A DNA stretch of 46,731 nucleotides from Streptomyces europaeiscabiei (GCF_001550375.1 NZ_LRTR01000804.1:1-46731), one strand, 5' to 3'. Positions 25,440 to 34,665 are shown, counted from the stretch's first letter. Made by a program: numbers and translations. The notes: generated by a model from the sequence alone, not told the origin.

Positions 25440-25530
25440 CAGACCCCTGCCCTGTCAGTGCGGGTTTCTGCACTATCGATGCAGGTGGACGACGGACGGT
25501 TCGGCACTGCGGGAGGGCAGGGATCTGCAC
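25440..25530. promoter_or_regulatory. Repeat-rich operator region
   Basis: CAGACCCCTGCCCTGTCAGTGC (25440-25461; split here as CAGACCCCTGCC plus CTGTCAGTGC) returns inverted at 25504-25527 as GCACTGCGGGAGGGCAGGGA plus TCTG. Between them CTGCA (25468) and TGCAG (25484) form an inner palindrome around CTATCGA. TCTGCACTA occurs twice in direct orientation (25467 and 25524). The region separates the XRE gene from the divergent gene at 25614, so autoregulation and control of both is likely. Confidence 0.55.
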
Positions 25531-25613
25531 TACGGTGCGGCCGACTCCCGCTCTTGCACTGGGAGGGCACGGCACCTGGACAGCACGGATTCGGAGGGGA
25601 GGGCAACGGGCCG

Positions 25614-26666
25614 ATGCGCGTTGCGAGCACGCACGCCACGGTGCAGCGCATCTGGACGGTGGAGCTGCGCCCGCAGCCGGGCGGACCAGCTTTGGCCTGT
25701 CCTCACTGCACGCTGCACGGCCACCCCGTGCAGGCCGCCTCCGCACGGTCCGCGGCCCTGACCCATCTGGCCCGGCACGCCCGCACCGACGCTCTGCCGG
25801 GGCATCTGCGTACCTGCCAGTGCAGGGCACGCGGCTGCCAGTGGCATCCCCGCCACCGCGGCTGTGCAGGACCGGTGCTCCTCGCCCTCACCCGTGACCG
25901 CAGCGGCCGCACCTGGCGTCTCGCCGACGCCTGCGCCGCCTGCGCGGCTGCCACCAGTCACACGGCTGTTGTCCCCGCCACCCTCCTCGCCCCGCGACCT
26001 CCCGGACGCTCTCGGTGCCGGCCCGAGCCGCCGGGCGGCCCGGCCGAACGCACGCGGGTGCGGGAGATGCTCACCTATCTGGCAGCGGCACTCCCCCAGT
26101 TCACCTCCCCCGGCGCCCGCCTGCTCGCCCTGCAGTGCGCCCTGCGCTCCGACACCCACGGCTGTGTCCAGCTGCCCGGTGGCCTGCTGCGCGGCATGCG
26201 GCTGCACGGCCGCAGCGAGCTGTGGGAGGAACTGGAACACACACGCTGGCTACGCCGCCCAGCGGGCAAGTATCCGCGTTCGCAGGCGCAGCTGCTGGAT
26301 GCCGCAGTTCTCTCCCAGCAGCCGGGCAGCCGAGCGCGAGCTCGCGCCGCCCACTGGGCCCTGCGCCCCACTCCCCTGGCACCGCCGACCGGACGGCCTG
26401 CGGCTTTGCAGCTGACTGCGCTGGCCCTGGCCTCGCACACCTCGGGGGGCGCCGGCAATACCGACATGAATGTGCTCGCCCGCCTGTGCGGACACTCACC
26501 TCATCAGACCGCCGAACTCCTCGACCGCCTGACGGCTTCACGCACGCTCACCGCCTGGCACCACAATCGCGAAACCGACGAAGTCTTCTGGCACCTGCCC
26601 CAACAGCACGGCCCGGCGAACCTCGACGGCACTGACTGCGGTGCATGGATGACAGTCCGGCTGTGA
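25614..26666 (+). CDS. Cys-rich protein with C-terminal winged helix, unknown function
   Basis: 350 residues. ATG 25614 is preceded by GGAGGGGAGGG; the frame to 25437 would pass through the operator repeats. N-terminal residues about 23-125 have a Cys/His-rich pattern (CPHCTLHGH, CQCRARGCQWHPRHRGC, ADACAACAAATSH), suggesting zinc binding. The C-terminal 100 residues look like a winged helix (MNVLARLCGHSPHQTAELLD, TAWHHNRETDEVFWHLP). This combination is seen in uncharacterised proteins of Streptomyces plasmids and arms. It is probably controlled by the divergent XRE protein. Confidence 0.65.
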   Translation: MRVASTHATVQRIWTVELRPQPGGPALACPHCTLHGHPVQAASARSAALTHLARHARTDALPGHLRTCQCRARGCQWHPRHRGCAGPVLLALTRDRSGRTWRLADACAACAAATSHTAVVPATLLAPRPPGRSRCRPEPPGGPAERTRVREMLTYLAAALPQFTSPGARLLALQCALRSDTHGCVQLPGGLLRGMRLHGRSELWEELEHTRWLRRPAGKYPRSQAQLLDAAVLSQQPGSRARARAAHWALRPTPLAPPTGRPAALQLTALALASHTSGGAGNTDMNVLARLCGHSPHQTAELLDRLTASRTLTAWHHNRETDEVFWHLPQQHGPANLDGTDCGAWMTVRL

Positions 26667-26853
26667 GCGCAGGACATCGCCCGGGCGGAACAACTGGCTC
26701 CGCCCGCCCGTACCATCGCTACACAGGAGCAGACTGCACCAGGTGCGGCCCGCCCATGACTCGATCAAGCCCTGCGGAATCACCGCCCAGCCCAGGCGCC
26801 CGCTCTGGGGGTTGCTTCAGCCCGCCACCGCGCCCCGAGGAAAGGCCAGCATC

Positions 26854-27510
26854 ATGCCTGACACCCAGACCGCCACTACCGAACTGACATCGCAATACAC
26901 GGCCCAGGTAGCGGGCGACCTTGAACGCAATGCCAAGGAGCAGGACCGCATCGGCGCGGAAATCAACGCGCTGCAGGAACAACTGCTCGCCCTGCAACAC
27001 GACCACACCGTGCTGACGAGCATGCAAAAGGCACTTGGCGCCACAGACACCGCCGCGCAGCCTGCCCCCGAAGCCGCGGCAACGCCCTCGGTACCGCGGC
27101 AGAAGACCACCACGCAGCCCGCTACGGGCAAGCGGGTGCGGACGAAGAAGACTGCCGCCGCGCAAGGCGGCGAGGCGGTCAAGAAGACTGCCGCCAAGAA
27201 GCCCGAGGCCACAGCCAAGACGACGGCAGCGAAGGCGACCCAGCCCACCCTCGTCGAGCTGATCCGCCGCCACCTCGCCGATCAGGGCGAGCCCCGCTCC
27301 GCGGCGGAGATCGCCGCCGCACTCGGCGAGGCCCACCCCGACCGCACCATCAAGACCACCGTCGTACGCACCACAGTCGAGGGACTCGTCGCCAAGAGCC
27401 ATGCCCAGCGCACCAAGCAGGGCAGCTCCGTCTACTACACCACCACCGGCACCCCGGAGACGGCCTCAACCGCGACGGCCCCAGCCAAGGACCAGCCCGA
27501 GACCAACTGA
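26854..27510 (+). CDS. Coiled-coil, histone-H1-like protein with winged-helix C-terminus
   Basis: 218 residues in three parts. Residues 15-62 form a coiled coil (DLERNAKEQDRIGAEINALQ, then EQLLALQHDHTVLTSMQKAL). Residues about 65-132 are an Ala/Lys/Thr/Pro-rich tail like eukaryotic-type histone H1 (KRVRTKKTAAAQ, VKKTAAKKPEATAKTTAAKA). Residues 135-195 form a winged helix (LVELIRRHLADQGEPRSAAE, TIKTTVVRTTVEGLVAKSHA). It is probably a nucleoid-associated or regulatory DNA-binding protein. ATG 26854 follows GAGGAAAGG; the extended frame to 26743 is not supported. Confidence 0.7.
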   Translation: MPDTQTATTELTSQYTAQVAGDLERNAKEQDRIGAEINALQEQLLALQHDHTVLTSMQKALGATDTAAQPAPEAAATPSVPRQKTTTQPATGKRVRTKKTAAAQGGEAVKKTAAKKPEATAKTTAAKATQPTLVELIRRHLADQGEPRSAAEIAAALGEAHPDRTIKTTVVRTTVEGLVAKSHAQRTKQGSSVYYTTTGTPETASTATAPAKDQPETN

Positions 27511-27529
27511 TCACCGGGGTGCCCTTACT

Positions 27530-27673
27530 GGGCATGGCTGACCACCCCGCGCCCGTCCGACGAGACGACGAGCCTTGGGTGCGCCCCGGTGATGTGCACG
27601 CAGAAAGTGCCTTCCTGCTGTGGTGACAGAGACCTTGGACAAGCCGCATCGTCCCAGCTCAGAAGGCACTTTC
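27530..27673 (-). mobile_element. IS1380-family left-end remnant
   Basis: Reading on the minus strand from about 27600, the frame gives VHITGAHPRLVVSSDGRGVV followed by SHAQ and a stop, matching from memory the first residues of IS1380-type transposases. The rest of the transposase is missing. Upstream lie GAAAGTGCCTTC (27603-27614) and its exact inverse GAAGGCACTTTC (27662-27673), part of the element's end. The remnant sits between the H1-like gene and the secreted-protein gene. Confidence 0.6.
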
Positions 27674-27720
27674 GCGTTTCCGCTCAAGATCCGGACACTA
27701 TGGCAGGTGAAAAGCACAGG

Positions 27721-28278
27721 CTAGATGTTGTTGATCTGAAAGGAGCCGATGCGGTCGTTCGCCCAGTCGCCCACGTAGGGCGTGTCATAGCCCCAGTAGG
27801 TTGCGCAGCAATCGCCGTCATAGCGGTACGCCGACTGGAAGTTGCAGCTGCTGTACGTCCTGAACGACGAGATGCTCCTGCTCCACAGGCCGGTGTCCAG
27901 CTTGTAGCCCGACAGGTCACAGGGGCCGTAGTCGCCGAACACCATGGTCGAGCCGCCGCCGTAGTTGGCGTGCTCGTACCAGGACATGAGCGGTGTCCGG
28001 GCGCTGTTGCGCGCTGCTGCTGCCGTCGCCCGGTCGTCGGAGCAGGTCCGGCTCTTCACCCGGGAGAACTTCTCGCCCGTCTTCACCGGCTCCACGACGA
28101 TGGTGCAGTACTTACCTGTCGGCCGGGTGTCCGCCGCCCGCGCGGACGAGGCGGCCTCCGCCGGCGCGGCGACCGACGGGGTGGCCAGGGCCGTCGTGAC
28201 CATGGACGCGGCGACCAGTCCGAGTGCGAACGAGGTTCGGCGGGGGCTCAGCGGATTCAGCTGCTTCAGTGGATTCAT
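27721..28278 (-). CDS. Secreted beta/gamma-crystallin-like protein
   Basis: 185 residues. ATG 28278 follows GGGAGAG. A signal peptide (SPRRTSFALGLVAASMVTTA, cleavage near PSVAAPAEA) is followed by a Cys-rich mature part. From about residue 95 the pattern WYEHANYGGGSTMVFG, then SISSFRTYSSC, then ANDRIGSFQI resembles the Greek-key motif of beta/gamma-crystallins, as in Streptomyces metalloproteinase inhibitors and killer-toxin-like proteins. Five or more cysteines suggest disulfides. The role may be protease inhibition or surface protection; neither is shown. Confidence 0.7.
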   Translation of the reverse strand: MNPLKQLNPLSPRRTSFALGLVAASMVTTALATPSVAAPAEAASSARAADTRPTGKYCTIVVEPVKTGEKFSRVKSRTCSDDRATAAAARNSARTPLMSWYEHANYGGGSTMVFGDYGPCDLSGYKLDTGLWSRSISSFRTYSSCNFQSAYRYDGDCCATYWGYDTPYVGDWANDRIGSFQINNI

Positions 28279-28457
28279 GTCTCTCCCGTTGGTGTGTGGC
28301 GGGAACCATTGCTCCTGCGACACCCCCATGGTCAATGGCGCCTCTCAGCCCACGCCACGCGTTTCGAGCACGGTCGAATGCCGCTGGTCATCCCATGCAC
28401 CAACAGACCAAACACCAACAGGCCAAGCCGATCCACCGACCTGCTTGACCCGCCGGG

Positions 28458-28610
28458 TCAGGGAGGCGTGCCGAAGTTGAGCGAGCCCACATGTCCCGCC
28501 TGGACCACTGCGCCGTGCTGCACGCCGCGGGTGATCGTGTTGTGGACGGGCGCAACATAGGCAAGAGTGTTCGACCCATTGGTGCCTGTTGGTGTGCCTG
28601 CCCCGGACAT
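28458..28610 (-). CDS. Orphan 50-residue ORF with PP/RHIM-like amyloid motif
   Basis: The ORF reads with a 23-residue Gly/Ser/Thr-rich lead and then NTITRGVQHGAVVQAGHVGS (24-43), followed by LNFGTPP and a stop. The motif lines up without gaps with the tail of the 147-residue protein at 18018 (N...GV.HG.V.Q.G...L). The ribosome-binding site is poor, and a GTG at 28655 would extend the frame by 15 residues, so it may be the 3' fragment of a lost effector or NTPase gene. The conserved motif makes chance reading unlikely. Confidence 0.5.
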   Translation of the reverse strand: MSGAGTPTGTNGSNTLAYVAPVHNTITRGVQHGAVVQAGHVGSLNFGTPP

Positions 28611-28689
28611 GTGCTGCCCGACTGTTCCGTCGCAGCGAAGGCTGAGCAGTCTCACCGAAGCTTGAGCGGCTCGTCTGATCTATTTATGT

Positions 28690-29733
28690 CTACCGCGTCC
28701 CGTCCACGTCCTCACGCATGGCCGCGGGGCCTTCCCCGGTCGGCGCGGCTGCGGGGACGGGGGTGTCCGGGGCCAGCAGTCCCTCGGCGCGCAGCTCGTC
28801 CCACAGGGCGTCCGGAATCGGGCGCCGCAGCTGCTCCACCGTGTCGTGCACCTCCTGGGGGGAGCGCGCGCCGGTCAGGACGCTCGCGACCGCGGGATGG
28901 CCGAACGGGAAGCGCAGCGCGGCGGCGCGCAGTGGCACGTCATGGCGTTCGCAGACCGCGAGGAGTCGTAGCGCCCGGTCGAGGACCGGCTGCGGAGCCG
29001 GTGCGTAGTCGTACGTGGCGCCTGGCCGGGGGGCCGTCAGCAACCCGGAGTTGAACACCCCGCCGATGACGACGCTCCGGCCGCGGGCGGCGGCCTCGGG
29101 GAGCAGTTCGGCGAGCGCGTCGTGTTCCAGGAGGGTGTAGCGGCCGGCGAGGAGGACGACGTCGATGTCTGTCTCGCGCAGGAACCGGGCGGGCAGGGCG
29201 GACTGGTTCATGCCGACGCCGATCGCTCCGATCACGCCTTCGGCGCGCAGCCGCTCCAGCGCCGGGTACGCCTCGCGCAACGCCTGGTCGGCGTGGTCGT
29301 CGGGGTCGTGCAGCAGGGCCACGTCGACGTGGTCGAGGCCGAGACGTTCCAGGCTGGTCTCCAGGGAGCGCAGCACTCCGTCGGCGCTGAAGTCCCAGAC
29401 GCGGCGGTGGACGGCCGGGACGGCGAAGCCATGGGCGAGGTCGTCGCCGGCGCCGCCCTCCGGGTCCGGCACGAGAAGCCGTCCCACCTTGGTGGCGAGG
29501 GTGTAGGTGTCACGGGGGCGGTCGCGCAGCGCGGCGCCGAGCCGCCGTTCCGACAGGCCGAGACCGTAGTGGGGCGCGGTGTCGAAGGTGCGGACACCGG
29601 CGTCCCAGGCCGCCTCCACCGTGGCATGGGCGGCCTCATCCGTGACCGGATGGAGAAGGTTGCCGAGGGCGGCACAGCCCAGCGCCAGTTCCGAGACCGG
29701 TACGGCGCTGCCGCCCAGCGTGGTGGTCCTCAC
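28690..29733 (-). CDS. Aldo/keto reductase, likely L-fucose 1-dehydrogenase
   Basis: 347 residues. The AKR fold starts at TTTLGGSAVPVSELALGCAA and has FDTAPHYGLGLSERRLGAAL (catalytic Asp and Tyr), Lys in ATKVGRLL and LLHDPDDH. It resembles D-threo-aldose/L-fucose 1-dehydrogenases, which oxidise L-fucose to its lactone with NAD(P)+. GTG 29733 overlaps the SDR stop in GTGA. Its place as the last gene of the fuconate operon supports L-fucose as substrate. The gene for the lactonase that should follow is not in the window. Confidence 0.85.
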   Translation of the reverse strand: MRTTTLGGSAVPVSELALGCAALGNLLHPVTDEAAHATVEAAWDAGVRTFDTAPHYGLGLSERRLGAALRDRPRDTYTLATKVGRLLVPDPEGGAGDDLAHGFAVPAVHRRVWDFSADGVLRSLETSLERLGLDHVDVALLHDPDDHADQALREAYPALERLRAEGVIGAIGVGMNQSALPARFLRETDIDVVLLAGRYTLLEHDALAELLPEAAARGRSVVIGGVFNSGLLTAPRPGATYDYAPAPQPVLDRALRLLAVCERHDVPLRAAALRFPFGHPAVASVLTGARSPQEVHDTVEQLRRPIPDALWDELRAEGLLAPDTPVPAAAPTGEGPAAMREDVDGTR

Positions 29734-30488
29734 GACCGGTCCACCGGGCGCAGCCGCAATCCCTGCATACCGCCGTCCACCGCGAGCGAGGTGCCGGTGA
29801 CGGACGCCGCGGCCGGACTCGCCAGGTAGACGATCGCGGCCGCCACCTCGTCGGCGGTGACCAGGCGGCCCATGGGCTGGCGGGCGTTGAGTGCGGCCCG
29901 CTCGCCCTCGGGGTCGTCGGCTGAGTCGAGGAGCCGGCCGACCCAGGGGGTGTCGGCGGTGCCGGGGTTGACGCAGTTGACGCGGATGCCCTCGCGGACG
30001 TGGTCGGCGGCCATGGCGAGGGTCAGTGAGAGGACGGCGCCCTTGCTGGCGCAGTACAGGGCGCGCTGCGGCAGTCCCGCGGTGGCGCCTATCGAGCACG
30101 TGTTGACGACCGACGCGTGCGCGGAGCGGCGCAGGTGGGGCAGGGTGGCGCGCGTAGTGCGGACGATGCCGAGGACGTTGACGTCCAGGACCCGGTGCCA
30201 CTGCTCGTCCGGGTTGTCCTCGACGGTGCCCACCGCGCCGATGCCCGCGTTGTTCACGAGGATGTCCAGGCCGCCGAGCCGTTCGGCGGCCTGTTCCACG
30301 GCGGCGCGCACGGAGACGTCGTCGGTGACGTCGGCCTGGAGGCCGAGCAACGGTTCACTGACACCGCCCGGGTCGAGGTCGAGCACGGCCACCGCCGCGC
30401 CCTGGGCCGCCAGTGCGCGGGCCGTGGCGAGCCCGATTCCGGACGCTCCGCCGGTGACGACGGCCCTGAGCCCGGACAGACCGATCAT
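29730..30488 (-). CDS. SDR dehydrogenase, likely 2-keto-3-deoxy-L-fuconate dehydrogenase
   Basis: 252 residues, a classical short-chain dehydrogenase. It has cofactor loop TGGASGIG (residues 12-19), NNAGIGAVG, catalytic Ser in [15 protein letters not shown] (Tyr-x-x-x-Lys), and [11 protein letters not shown]37 in LDLDP suggests NAD+ preference. ATG 30488 has AAGGAGG upstream and overlaps the dehydratase stop in ATGA. By neighbourhood it oxidises 2-keto-3-deoxy-L-fuconate to the 2,4-diketo acid, which the FAH-family enzyme of the same operon then splits. Substrate is inferred. Confidence 0.85.
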   Translation of the reverse strand: MIGLSGLRAVVTGGASGIGLATARALAAQGAAVAVLDLDPGGVSEPLLGLQADVTDDVSVRAAVEQAAERLGGLDILVNNAGIGAVGTVEDNPDEQWHRVLDVNVLGIVRTTRATLPHLRRSAHASVVNTCSIGATAGLPQRALYCASKGAVLSLTLAMAADHVREGIRVNCVNPGTADTPWVGRLLDSADDPEGERAALNARQPMGRLVTADEVAAAIVYLASPAAASVTGTSLAVDGGMQGLRLRPVDRS

Positions 30489-31822
30489 GCCGCCTCCTTC
30501 TGAGCAGCGCGGTCGGCCACCCAGAACGCGCCGTCCGGGTAGCGGTACTCGGCGATGGATTTCTCCCGCATGGTGGCGGAGAAACCGGGAATGAGCGGCG
30601 CGGTGTAGTGGCCGTCGCGCATCACCACGGGAGCGGTGAAGTGCTCGTGGAGGTGGTCGACGTACTCGATGACCCGGTCGTCCGTTGTTCCGGACAGCGC
30701 CAGGTAGTCGAACATCGACAGGTGCTGCACCAGCTCGCACAGACCCACACCGCCGGCGTGCGGGCACACCGGCACCCCGAACTTCGCGGCGAGGAGCAGG
30801 ATCGCGAGGTTCTCGTTGACCCCGCCGACCCGGGCCGCGTCGATCTGGAGCACGTCGATGGCGCCGGCCTGGAGGAGCTGCTTGAAGACGATGCGGTTCT
30901 GCACGTGCTCGCCGGTGGCGACCTTCACGGGGGCCACCGCCCGCCGTACCGTGGCGTGGCCGAGGATGTCGTCGGGGCTGGTGGGCTCCTCGATCCAGTA
31001 CGGGTCGAACTCGGCGAGCGCATTGGTCCACTCGATGGCCTCGTCCACGTTCCAGCGCTGGTTGGCGTCGATGGCGATGCGTACCCCGTCGCCGACAGCG
31101 GCGCGGGCGGTGCGCAGACGCCGGATGTCGTCGTCCAGGTCGGCGCCGACCTTGAGCTTGATCTGGGTGAAGCCGTCGGCGACGGCCTGCTTGGCCAGCC
31201 GGGTGAGCTTCCCGTCGGAGTAGCCGAGCCAGCCCGGTGACGTGGTGTAGCCGGGGTAGCCGCGCTCCAGCAGGACGGCCTCGCGCTGCGCGAGCCCGGT
31301 CCGGCCCTCGCGCAGAAGGGTGAGGGCGTCCTCGGGGGTGAGGGCGTCTGTGATGTAGCGGAAGTCGACCTGGGAGACCAGCCACTCGGGCTCCGCGTGG
31401 GCGAGCAGCCGCCACAGGGGCTGCCCGGCGCGCTTGGAGGCGAGATCCCAGACGGCGTTGACGACGGCACCGATGGCCATGTGCATCACGCCCTTCTCGG
31501 GGCCGAGCCAGCGCAGCTGGCTGTCGCCGATCAGGTCGCGGCTCAGCGAGCCCGGGTCGGCGCACAGCTCCTGAACCGAGCGGCCCACGACATGGGGTCG
31601 CAGAGCGTCGATCGCGGCGACCTGGACATCGTTGCCGCGGCCGATGGTGAAGGTGAAGCCGTGGCCTTCGTGGCCGTCGCCGGCGTCGGTGCGCAGTACG
31701 ACGTAGGCAGCGGAGTAGTCGGGGTCCGGGTTCATCGCGTCCGACCCGTCCAGTTCCCGTGAGGTGGGGAAGCGGACGTCGTAGGTGTCGACCGCGGTGA
31801 TCCGGGCGGAGGTTGTAGTCAC
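30485..31822 (-). CDS. fucD: L-fuconate dehydratase (enolase superfamily)
   Basis: 445 residues. N-terminal capping domain [20 protein letters not shown], then barrel motifs [11 protein letters not shown] (lysines of the KxK base), IDANQRW and EEPTSPDD (metal ligands), ATGEHVQN and CPHAGGVGL (catalytic His), in the order of fuconate dehydratases. The enzyme removes water from L-fuconate to give 2-keto-3-deoxy-L-fuconate. GTG 31822 is chosen because AAAGG lies ten bases upstream; GTG 31840 overlaps the FAH stop and is possible. A damaged paralogue lies at 33914-34665. Confidence 0.92.
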   Translation of the reverse strand: MTTTSARITAVDTYDVRFPTSRELDGSDAMNPDPDYSAAYVVLRTDAGDGHEGHGFTFTIGRGNDVQVAAIDALRPHVVGRSVQELCADPGSLSRDLIGDSQLRWLGPEKGVMHMAIGAVVNAVWDLASKRAGQPLWRLLAHAEPEWLVSQVDFRYITDALTPEDALTLLREGRTGLAQREAVLLERGYPGYTTSPGWLGYSDGKLTRLAKQAVADGFTQIKLKVGADLDDDIRRLRTARAAVGDGVRIAIDANQRWNVDEAIEWTNALAEFDPYWIEEPTSPDDILGHATVRRAVAPVKVATGEHVQNRIVFKQLLQAGAIDVLQIDAARVGGVNENLAILLLAAKFGVPVCPHAGGVGLCELVQHLSMFDYLALSGTTDDRVIEYVDHLHEHFTAPVVMRDGHYTAPLIPGFSATMREKSIAEYRYPDGAFWVADRAAQKEAA

Positions 31823-31836
31823 GGGGGTGCTGCCTT

Positions 31837-32688
31837 TCACGCTTGGGCGAAGGTCTGGCGCTGGCTGCCGAGTCCGTCGACGGAAAGCTCGACGGTGTCG
31901 CCGGGGCGCAGGAAGGGAGTGCCGGGAAGCCCCAGAGCCACGCCCGCGGGTGTACCGGTGTTGATCACGTCACCGGGCTCCAGGACCATGTACCGGCTCA
32001 AGTACGAGACGATGTGGTCGACCGAGAAGATCATGTCGCCGGTGTGGCCGTCCTGCCGCTTCACGCCGTTGACGCTCAGGTGCAGGCCGAGGTCCTGCTG
32101 GTCACCGACCTCGTCGGCGGTGACCAGCCACGGACCCATCGGGTTGAACGTCTCGCAGGACTTGCCCAGATCCCACTGCGAGGAGTACTCCAGCTGGAAC
32201 TCGCGCTCGGAGACGTCGTGGCTGATCGCGTAGCCCGCGATCACGGCCCGCGCGGCTTCGGGTCCGTCGAGGTAGCGGGCCCGCCGTCCGATAACGACCG
32301 CCAGCTCGACCTCCCAGTCGGTCTTCACCGAGCCGCGCGGGATCAGTACCTCGTCGTACGGGCCGACGACCGTGCTCGGGTCCTTCATGAAGACCACGGG
32401 GCGGGGCGGGATCGCCGCGCCGGTCTCGGCGGCGTGGTCGCGGTAGTTCAACCCGACGCAGATGATCTTGCCGGGGCGCGCGACGGGCGCGCCGATGCGC
32501 AGACCGTCCGGGTCGAGTACGGGCAGCTCTCCCGCCTCGACCGCCGCGCGGGCCCGGTCCACTCCCCCGGAGGCGAGGAAGACGCCGTCGATGTCAGGGG
32601 CCACAGAGGACAGGTCCAGCAGCCGGCCGTCGTCGGTACGGACGGCGGGCCGCTCCTCACCGGGGGCGCCGACTCGAAGCAGTTTCAC
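31837..32688 (-). CDS. FAH-family hydrolase, likely 2,4-diketo-3-deoxy-L-fuconate hydrolase
   Basis: 283 residues. The fumarylacetoacetate-hydrolase core is visible: [39 protein letters not shown] (metal-binding Glu residues), and [20 protein letters not shown]. This family cleaves C-C bonds in diketo acids; in the fucose pathway it gives pyruvate and L-lactate. GTG 32688 has GGGAG upstream and six bases of spacing. It is the first gene of the minus operon; two TC[C/G]GATGT sites lie 118 and 177 bases upstream. Confidence 0.88.
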   Translation of the reverse strand: MKLLRVGAPGEERPAVRTDDGRLLDLSSVAPDIDGVFLASGGVDRARAAVEAGELPVLDPDGLRIGAPVARPGKIICVGLNYRDHAAETGAAIPPRPVVFMKDPSTVVGPYDEVLIPRGSVKTDWEVELAVVIGRRARYLDGPEAARAVIAGYAISHDVSEREFQLEYSSQWDLGKSCETFNPMGPWLVTADEVGDQQDLGLHLSVNGVKRQDGHTGDMIFSVDHIVSYLSRYMVLEPGDVINTGTPAGVALGLPGTPFLRPGDTVELSVDGLGSQRQTFAQA

Positions 32689-32805
32689 TGAGGGCTCCCT
32701 TGCCATGCGGGTTTCGTCTGAGTGGTGGTCGGCCGTGGGGCTGGGCCGCGCCTGTGGTGCGCCCGGGCCGGACCTGTCGACAGGCTTCGCTCATCCGCAG
32801 CACAG

Positions 32806-32875
32806 TCATCGGATGTATGGCTGCACAGTGACCTTAGATGCGGGGGATCGCACTGACAATGGATTCCTCGGATGT
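32806..32875. promoter_or_regulatory. Two operator-like sites upstream of the fucose catabolic operon
   Basis: TCATCGGATGT (32806-32816) and TCCTCGGATGT (32865-32875), both followed by AT. They share the TC[C/G]GATGT core with sites at 33225, 35045, 35151, 35276, 35406 and 42108. Placed upstream of the FAH gene, they probably bind a regulator of the fucose genes. Confidence 0.55.
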
Positions 32876-33406
32876 ATTTCGTCGGCGATGCCGGTCAAGC
32901 GCTCACACATGCAGATGGCCCATGGCCACGAATGGCCACGAGGTCGACACGCGACCCGCCGTCCGATGACTTCAGAGTGAGCCCGCCCCAGCCCCCCGCT
33001 CTACGCCGGCACCGGCGGCTCCGCTGTCGAATCGTGAGCTGCCGCAGCGCATCGCCCGTCACGCAGGAAGGCCGAAACTCCGCAGGTCGTACGGGGCCTC
33101 AGTACGGAGTCCCGAGGTCGGGACGGCGCCTCGGCGCCCTACGGCGTGGCGTCCCGTAAATCTCTGGCGGCGAACCCTTGTCAACGTCGGCAACGCCGTC
33201 GTAGCGGCCTCGACGTCCCAAGATACATCGGAGGAATGATTGCACCATCCAGTGCGTCCGTTCGGCTCACAACCGTGCGGTCGCTCCGCCTCCGCATCCC
33301 TCGGGCCCCGGCTGACCCTCACATCCACCCCTCAGGGCACGATCCGCGCATTGTCCGCACCGGATCGGCAGCTGCCCGTCCGGCGACCTCGCCCCTCGCC
33401 CCGTTC
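32876..33406. other. Gap with one operator-like site and no clear gene
   Basis: 531 bases. TCCTCCGATGT occurs on the minus strand at 33225-33235. Just after it a plus frame from ATG 33236 reads MIAPSSASVRLTTVRSLRLR and runs into the IS5-type transposase frame; it may be the start of a destroyed fucose gene, but this is not established. No other feature was seen. Confidence 0.4.
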
Positions 33407-33912
33407 GTGGGGAAACGACAGTCGCGGCCGTGGATCGTGTCGGATGAACTGTGGTCGCTCATCGAACCGTTGCTGCCCGAGCCTGGTCCGAAGCTGGTGG
33501 AGGGCAGGCCGCGGGTGCCGGACCGGCAGGCGTTGTGCGGGATCCTGTTCGTGCTGCACACCGGTATCCAGTGGGAGTACCTGCCGCAGGAGCTGGGCTT
33601 CGGGTCGGGGATGACGTGCTGGCGGCGCCTGGCCGCGTGGAACGAGGCCGGCGTGTGGGACGAACTGCACCTGGTGCTGCTGAGGAAACTGCGGGCCGCG
33701 AAGAAGCTGGACTGGTCGCGGGCGGTGATCGACTCCTCCCACGTCCGGGCAGCTCGGCGCGGCCCAAAAGCGGGCCCAGCCCGGTCGACCGTGCACGGCC
33801 GGGCAGCAAGCACCACGTCCTCACCGACGGACAGGGCATCCCGCTCGCAGTCTCGCTGACCGGCGGAAACCGCGGGCGACGTCACACAGTTGCTGCCTCT
33901 GCTGGACAAGGG
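33407..33912 (+). pseudogene. IS5-family transposase fragment, frameshifted
   Basis: From GTG 33407 the frame reads [40 protein letters not shown] and [20 protein letters not shown], then [10 protein letters not shown] with the first catalytic Asp: clear IS5-type transposase. Frameshifts follow near 33770 and 33880: [20 protein letters not shown] appears in another frame, then [11 protein letters not shown] in a third. Sequence then switches abruptly to the damaged dehydratase at about 33913, so the 3' third is lost. It cannot be active. Confidence 0.85.
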
Positions 33913-33913
33913 T

Positions 33914-34665
33914 AGGGGTCGAACTCGGCCAGCGCGGTGGTCCAGGTGATGGCTTCGTCGACGTTCCAGCGCTGGTTGGCGTCCATGGCGATGCGGATGT
34001 CCGGGCCGACTGCGGTACGGGCAGCCCGGAAGCGCCGGATGTCGTCGTCGAGATCGGCCCCGACCTTGAGCTTGATCTGCCGGAAGCCGTCGGCCACCGC
34101 GCGCTGTGCCAGGCGGGTCAGCTTCTCGTCGGTGTAGCCGAGCCAGCCGGGCGAGGTGGTATAGGCGGGATAGCCGTGGGCGAGGAGGTCGCTTTCCCGT
34201 GCGGTACGGCCTTCCCGGCCGCGTTGCAGGATCGTTACTGCTTCCTGGCGGGTGAGTGCGTCGGTGATGTACCGGTAGTCGATCTGGTCGGCGAGCCATT
34301 CGGGGTCGGCGTCGGCGAGGAACTTCCACACCTTTTTCGGGACCGAGCAAGCGCAGTTGACTGTCGCCGGTGAGGTCGCGCGCGAGGCTGCCTGGGTCGT
34401 CGCACAGATCCTCTACGGACCGGCCCACGACGTGGGCTCGCAAGGCGTCGAGCGCCGCGACCTGCACGTCGTTGCCACGACCGATGGTGAAGGCGAAGCC
34501 GTGGCCCTCCAGGCCGTCTTCGCTGTCCGTCCGCAGTACGAGATAGGCGGCCGAGCAGTCGGGGTCGGTGTTCATCGCATCCGACCCGTCCAGCTCCCGG
34601 GACGTGGGGAACCGTATGTCGTACGTGTCGAGACCGGTGATCCGGGAGACGCTTGTTGAGGACAC
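33914..34665 (-). pseudogene. Second L-fuconate dehydratase gene, broken
   Basis: GTG 34665 begins [20 protein letters not shown] and follows the intact dehydratase closely to LLGPEKGV. There a segment of about 25 codons (the region with [19 protein letters not shown] in the intact copy) is missing and the frame shifts near 34336. A second frame continues [20 protein letters not shown] through [17 protein letters not shown] and ends at ALAEFDPY, where the IS5 fragment begins. The metal-binding Glu and catalytic His parts are lost. Its sequence is clearly diverged from the intact gene, so it is a paralogue, not a recent copy. Confidence 0.88.

Noticed and set aside
27603..27673. 12-bp exact inverted repeat as a separate terminator or small element
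   Set aside because: It coincides with the end of the IS1380 remnant, so it is treated as part of that element.
27621..27722. Plus-strand reading VTETLDKPHRPSSEGTFAFP in the IS1380 end
   Set aside because: It looks protein-like but lies in the terminal repeat region of the remnant, has no ribosome-binding site and stops after 33 codons.
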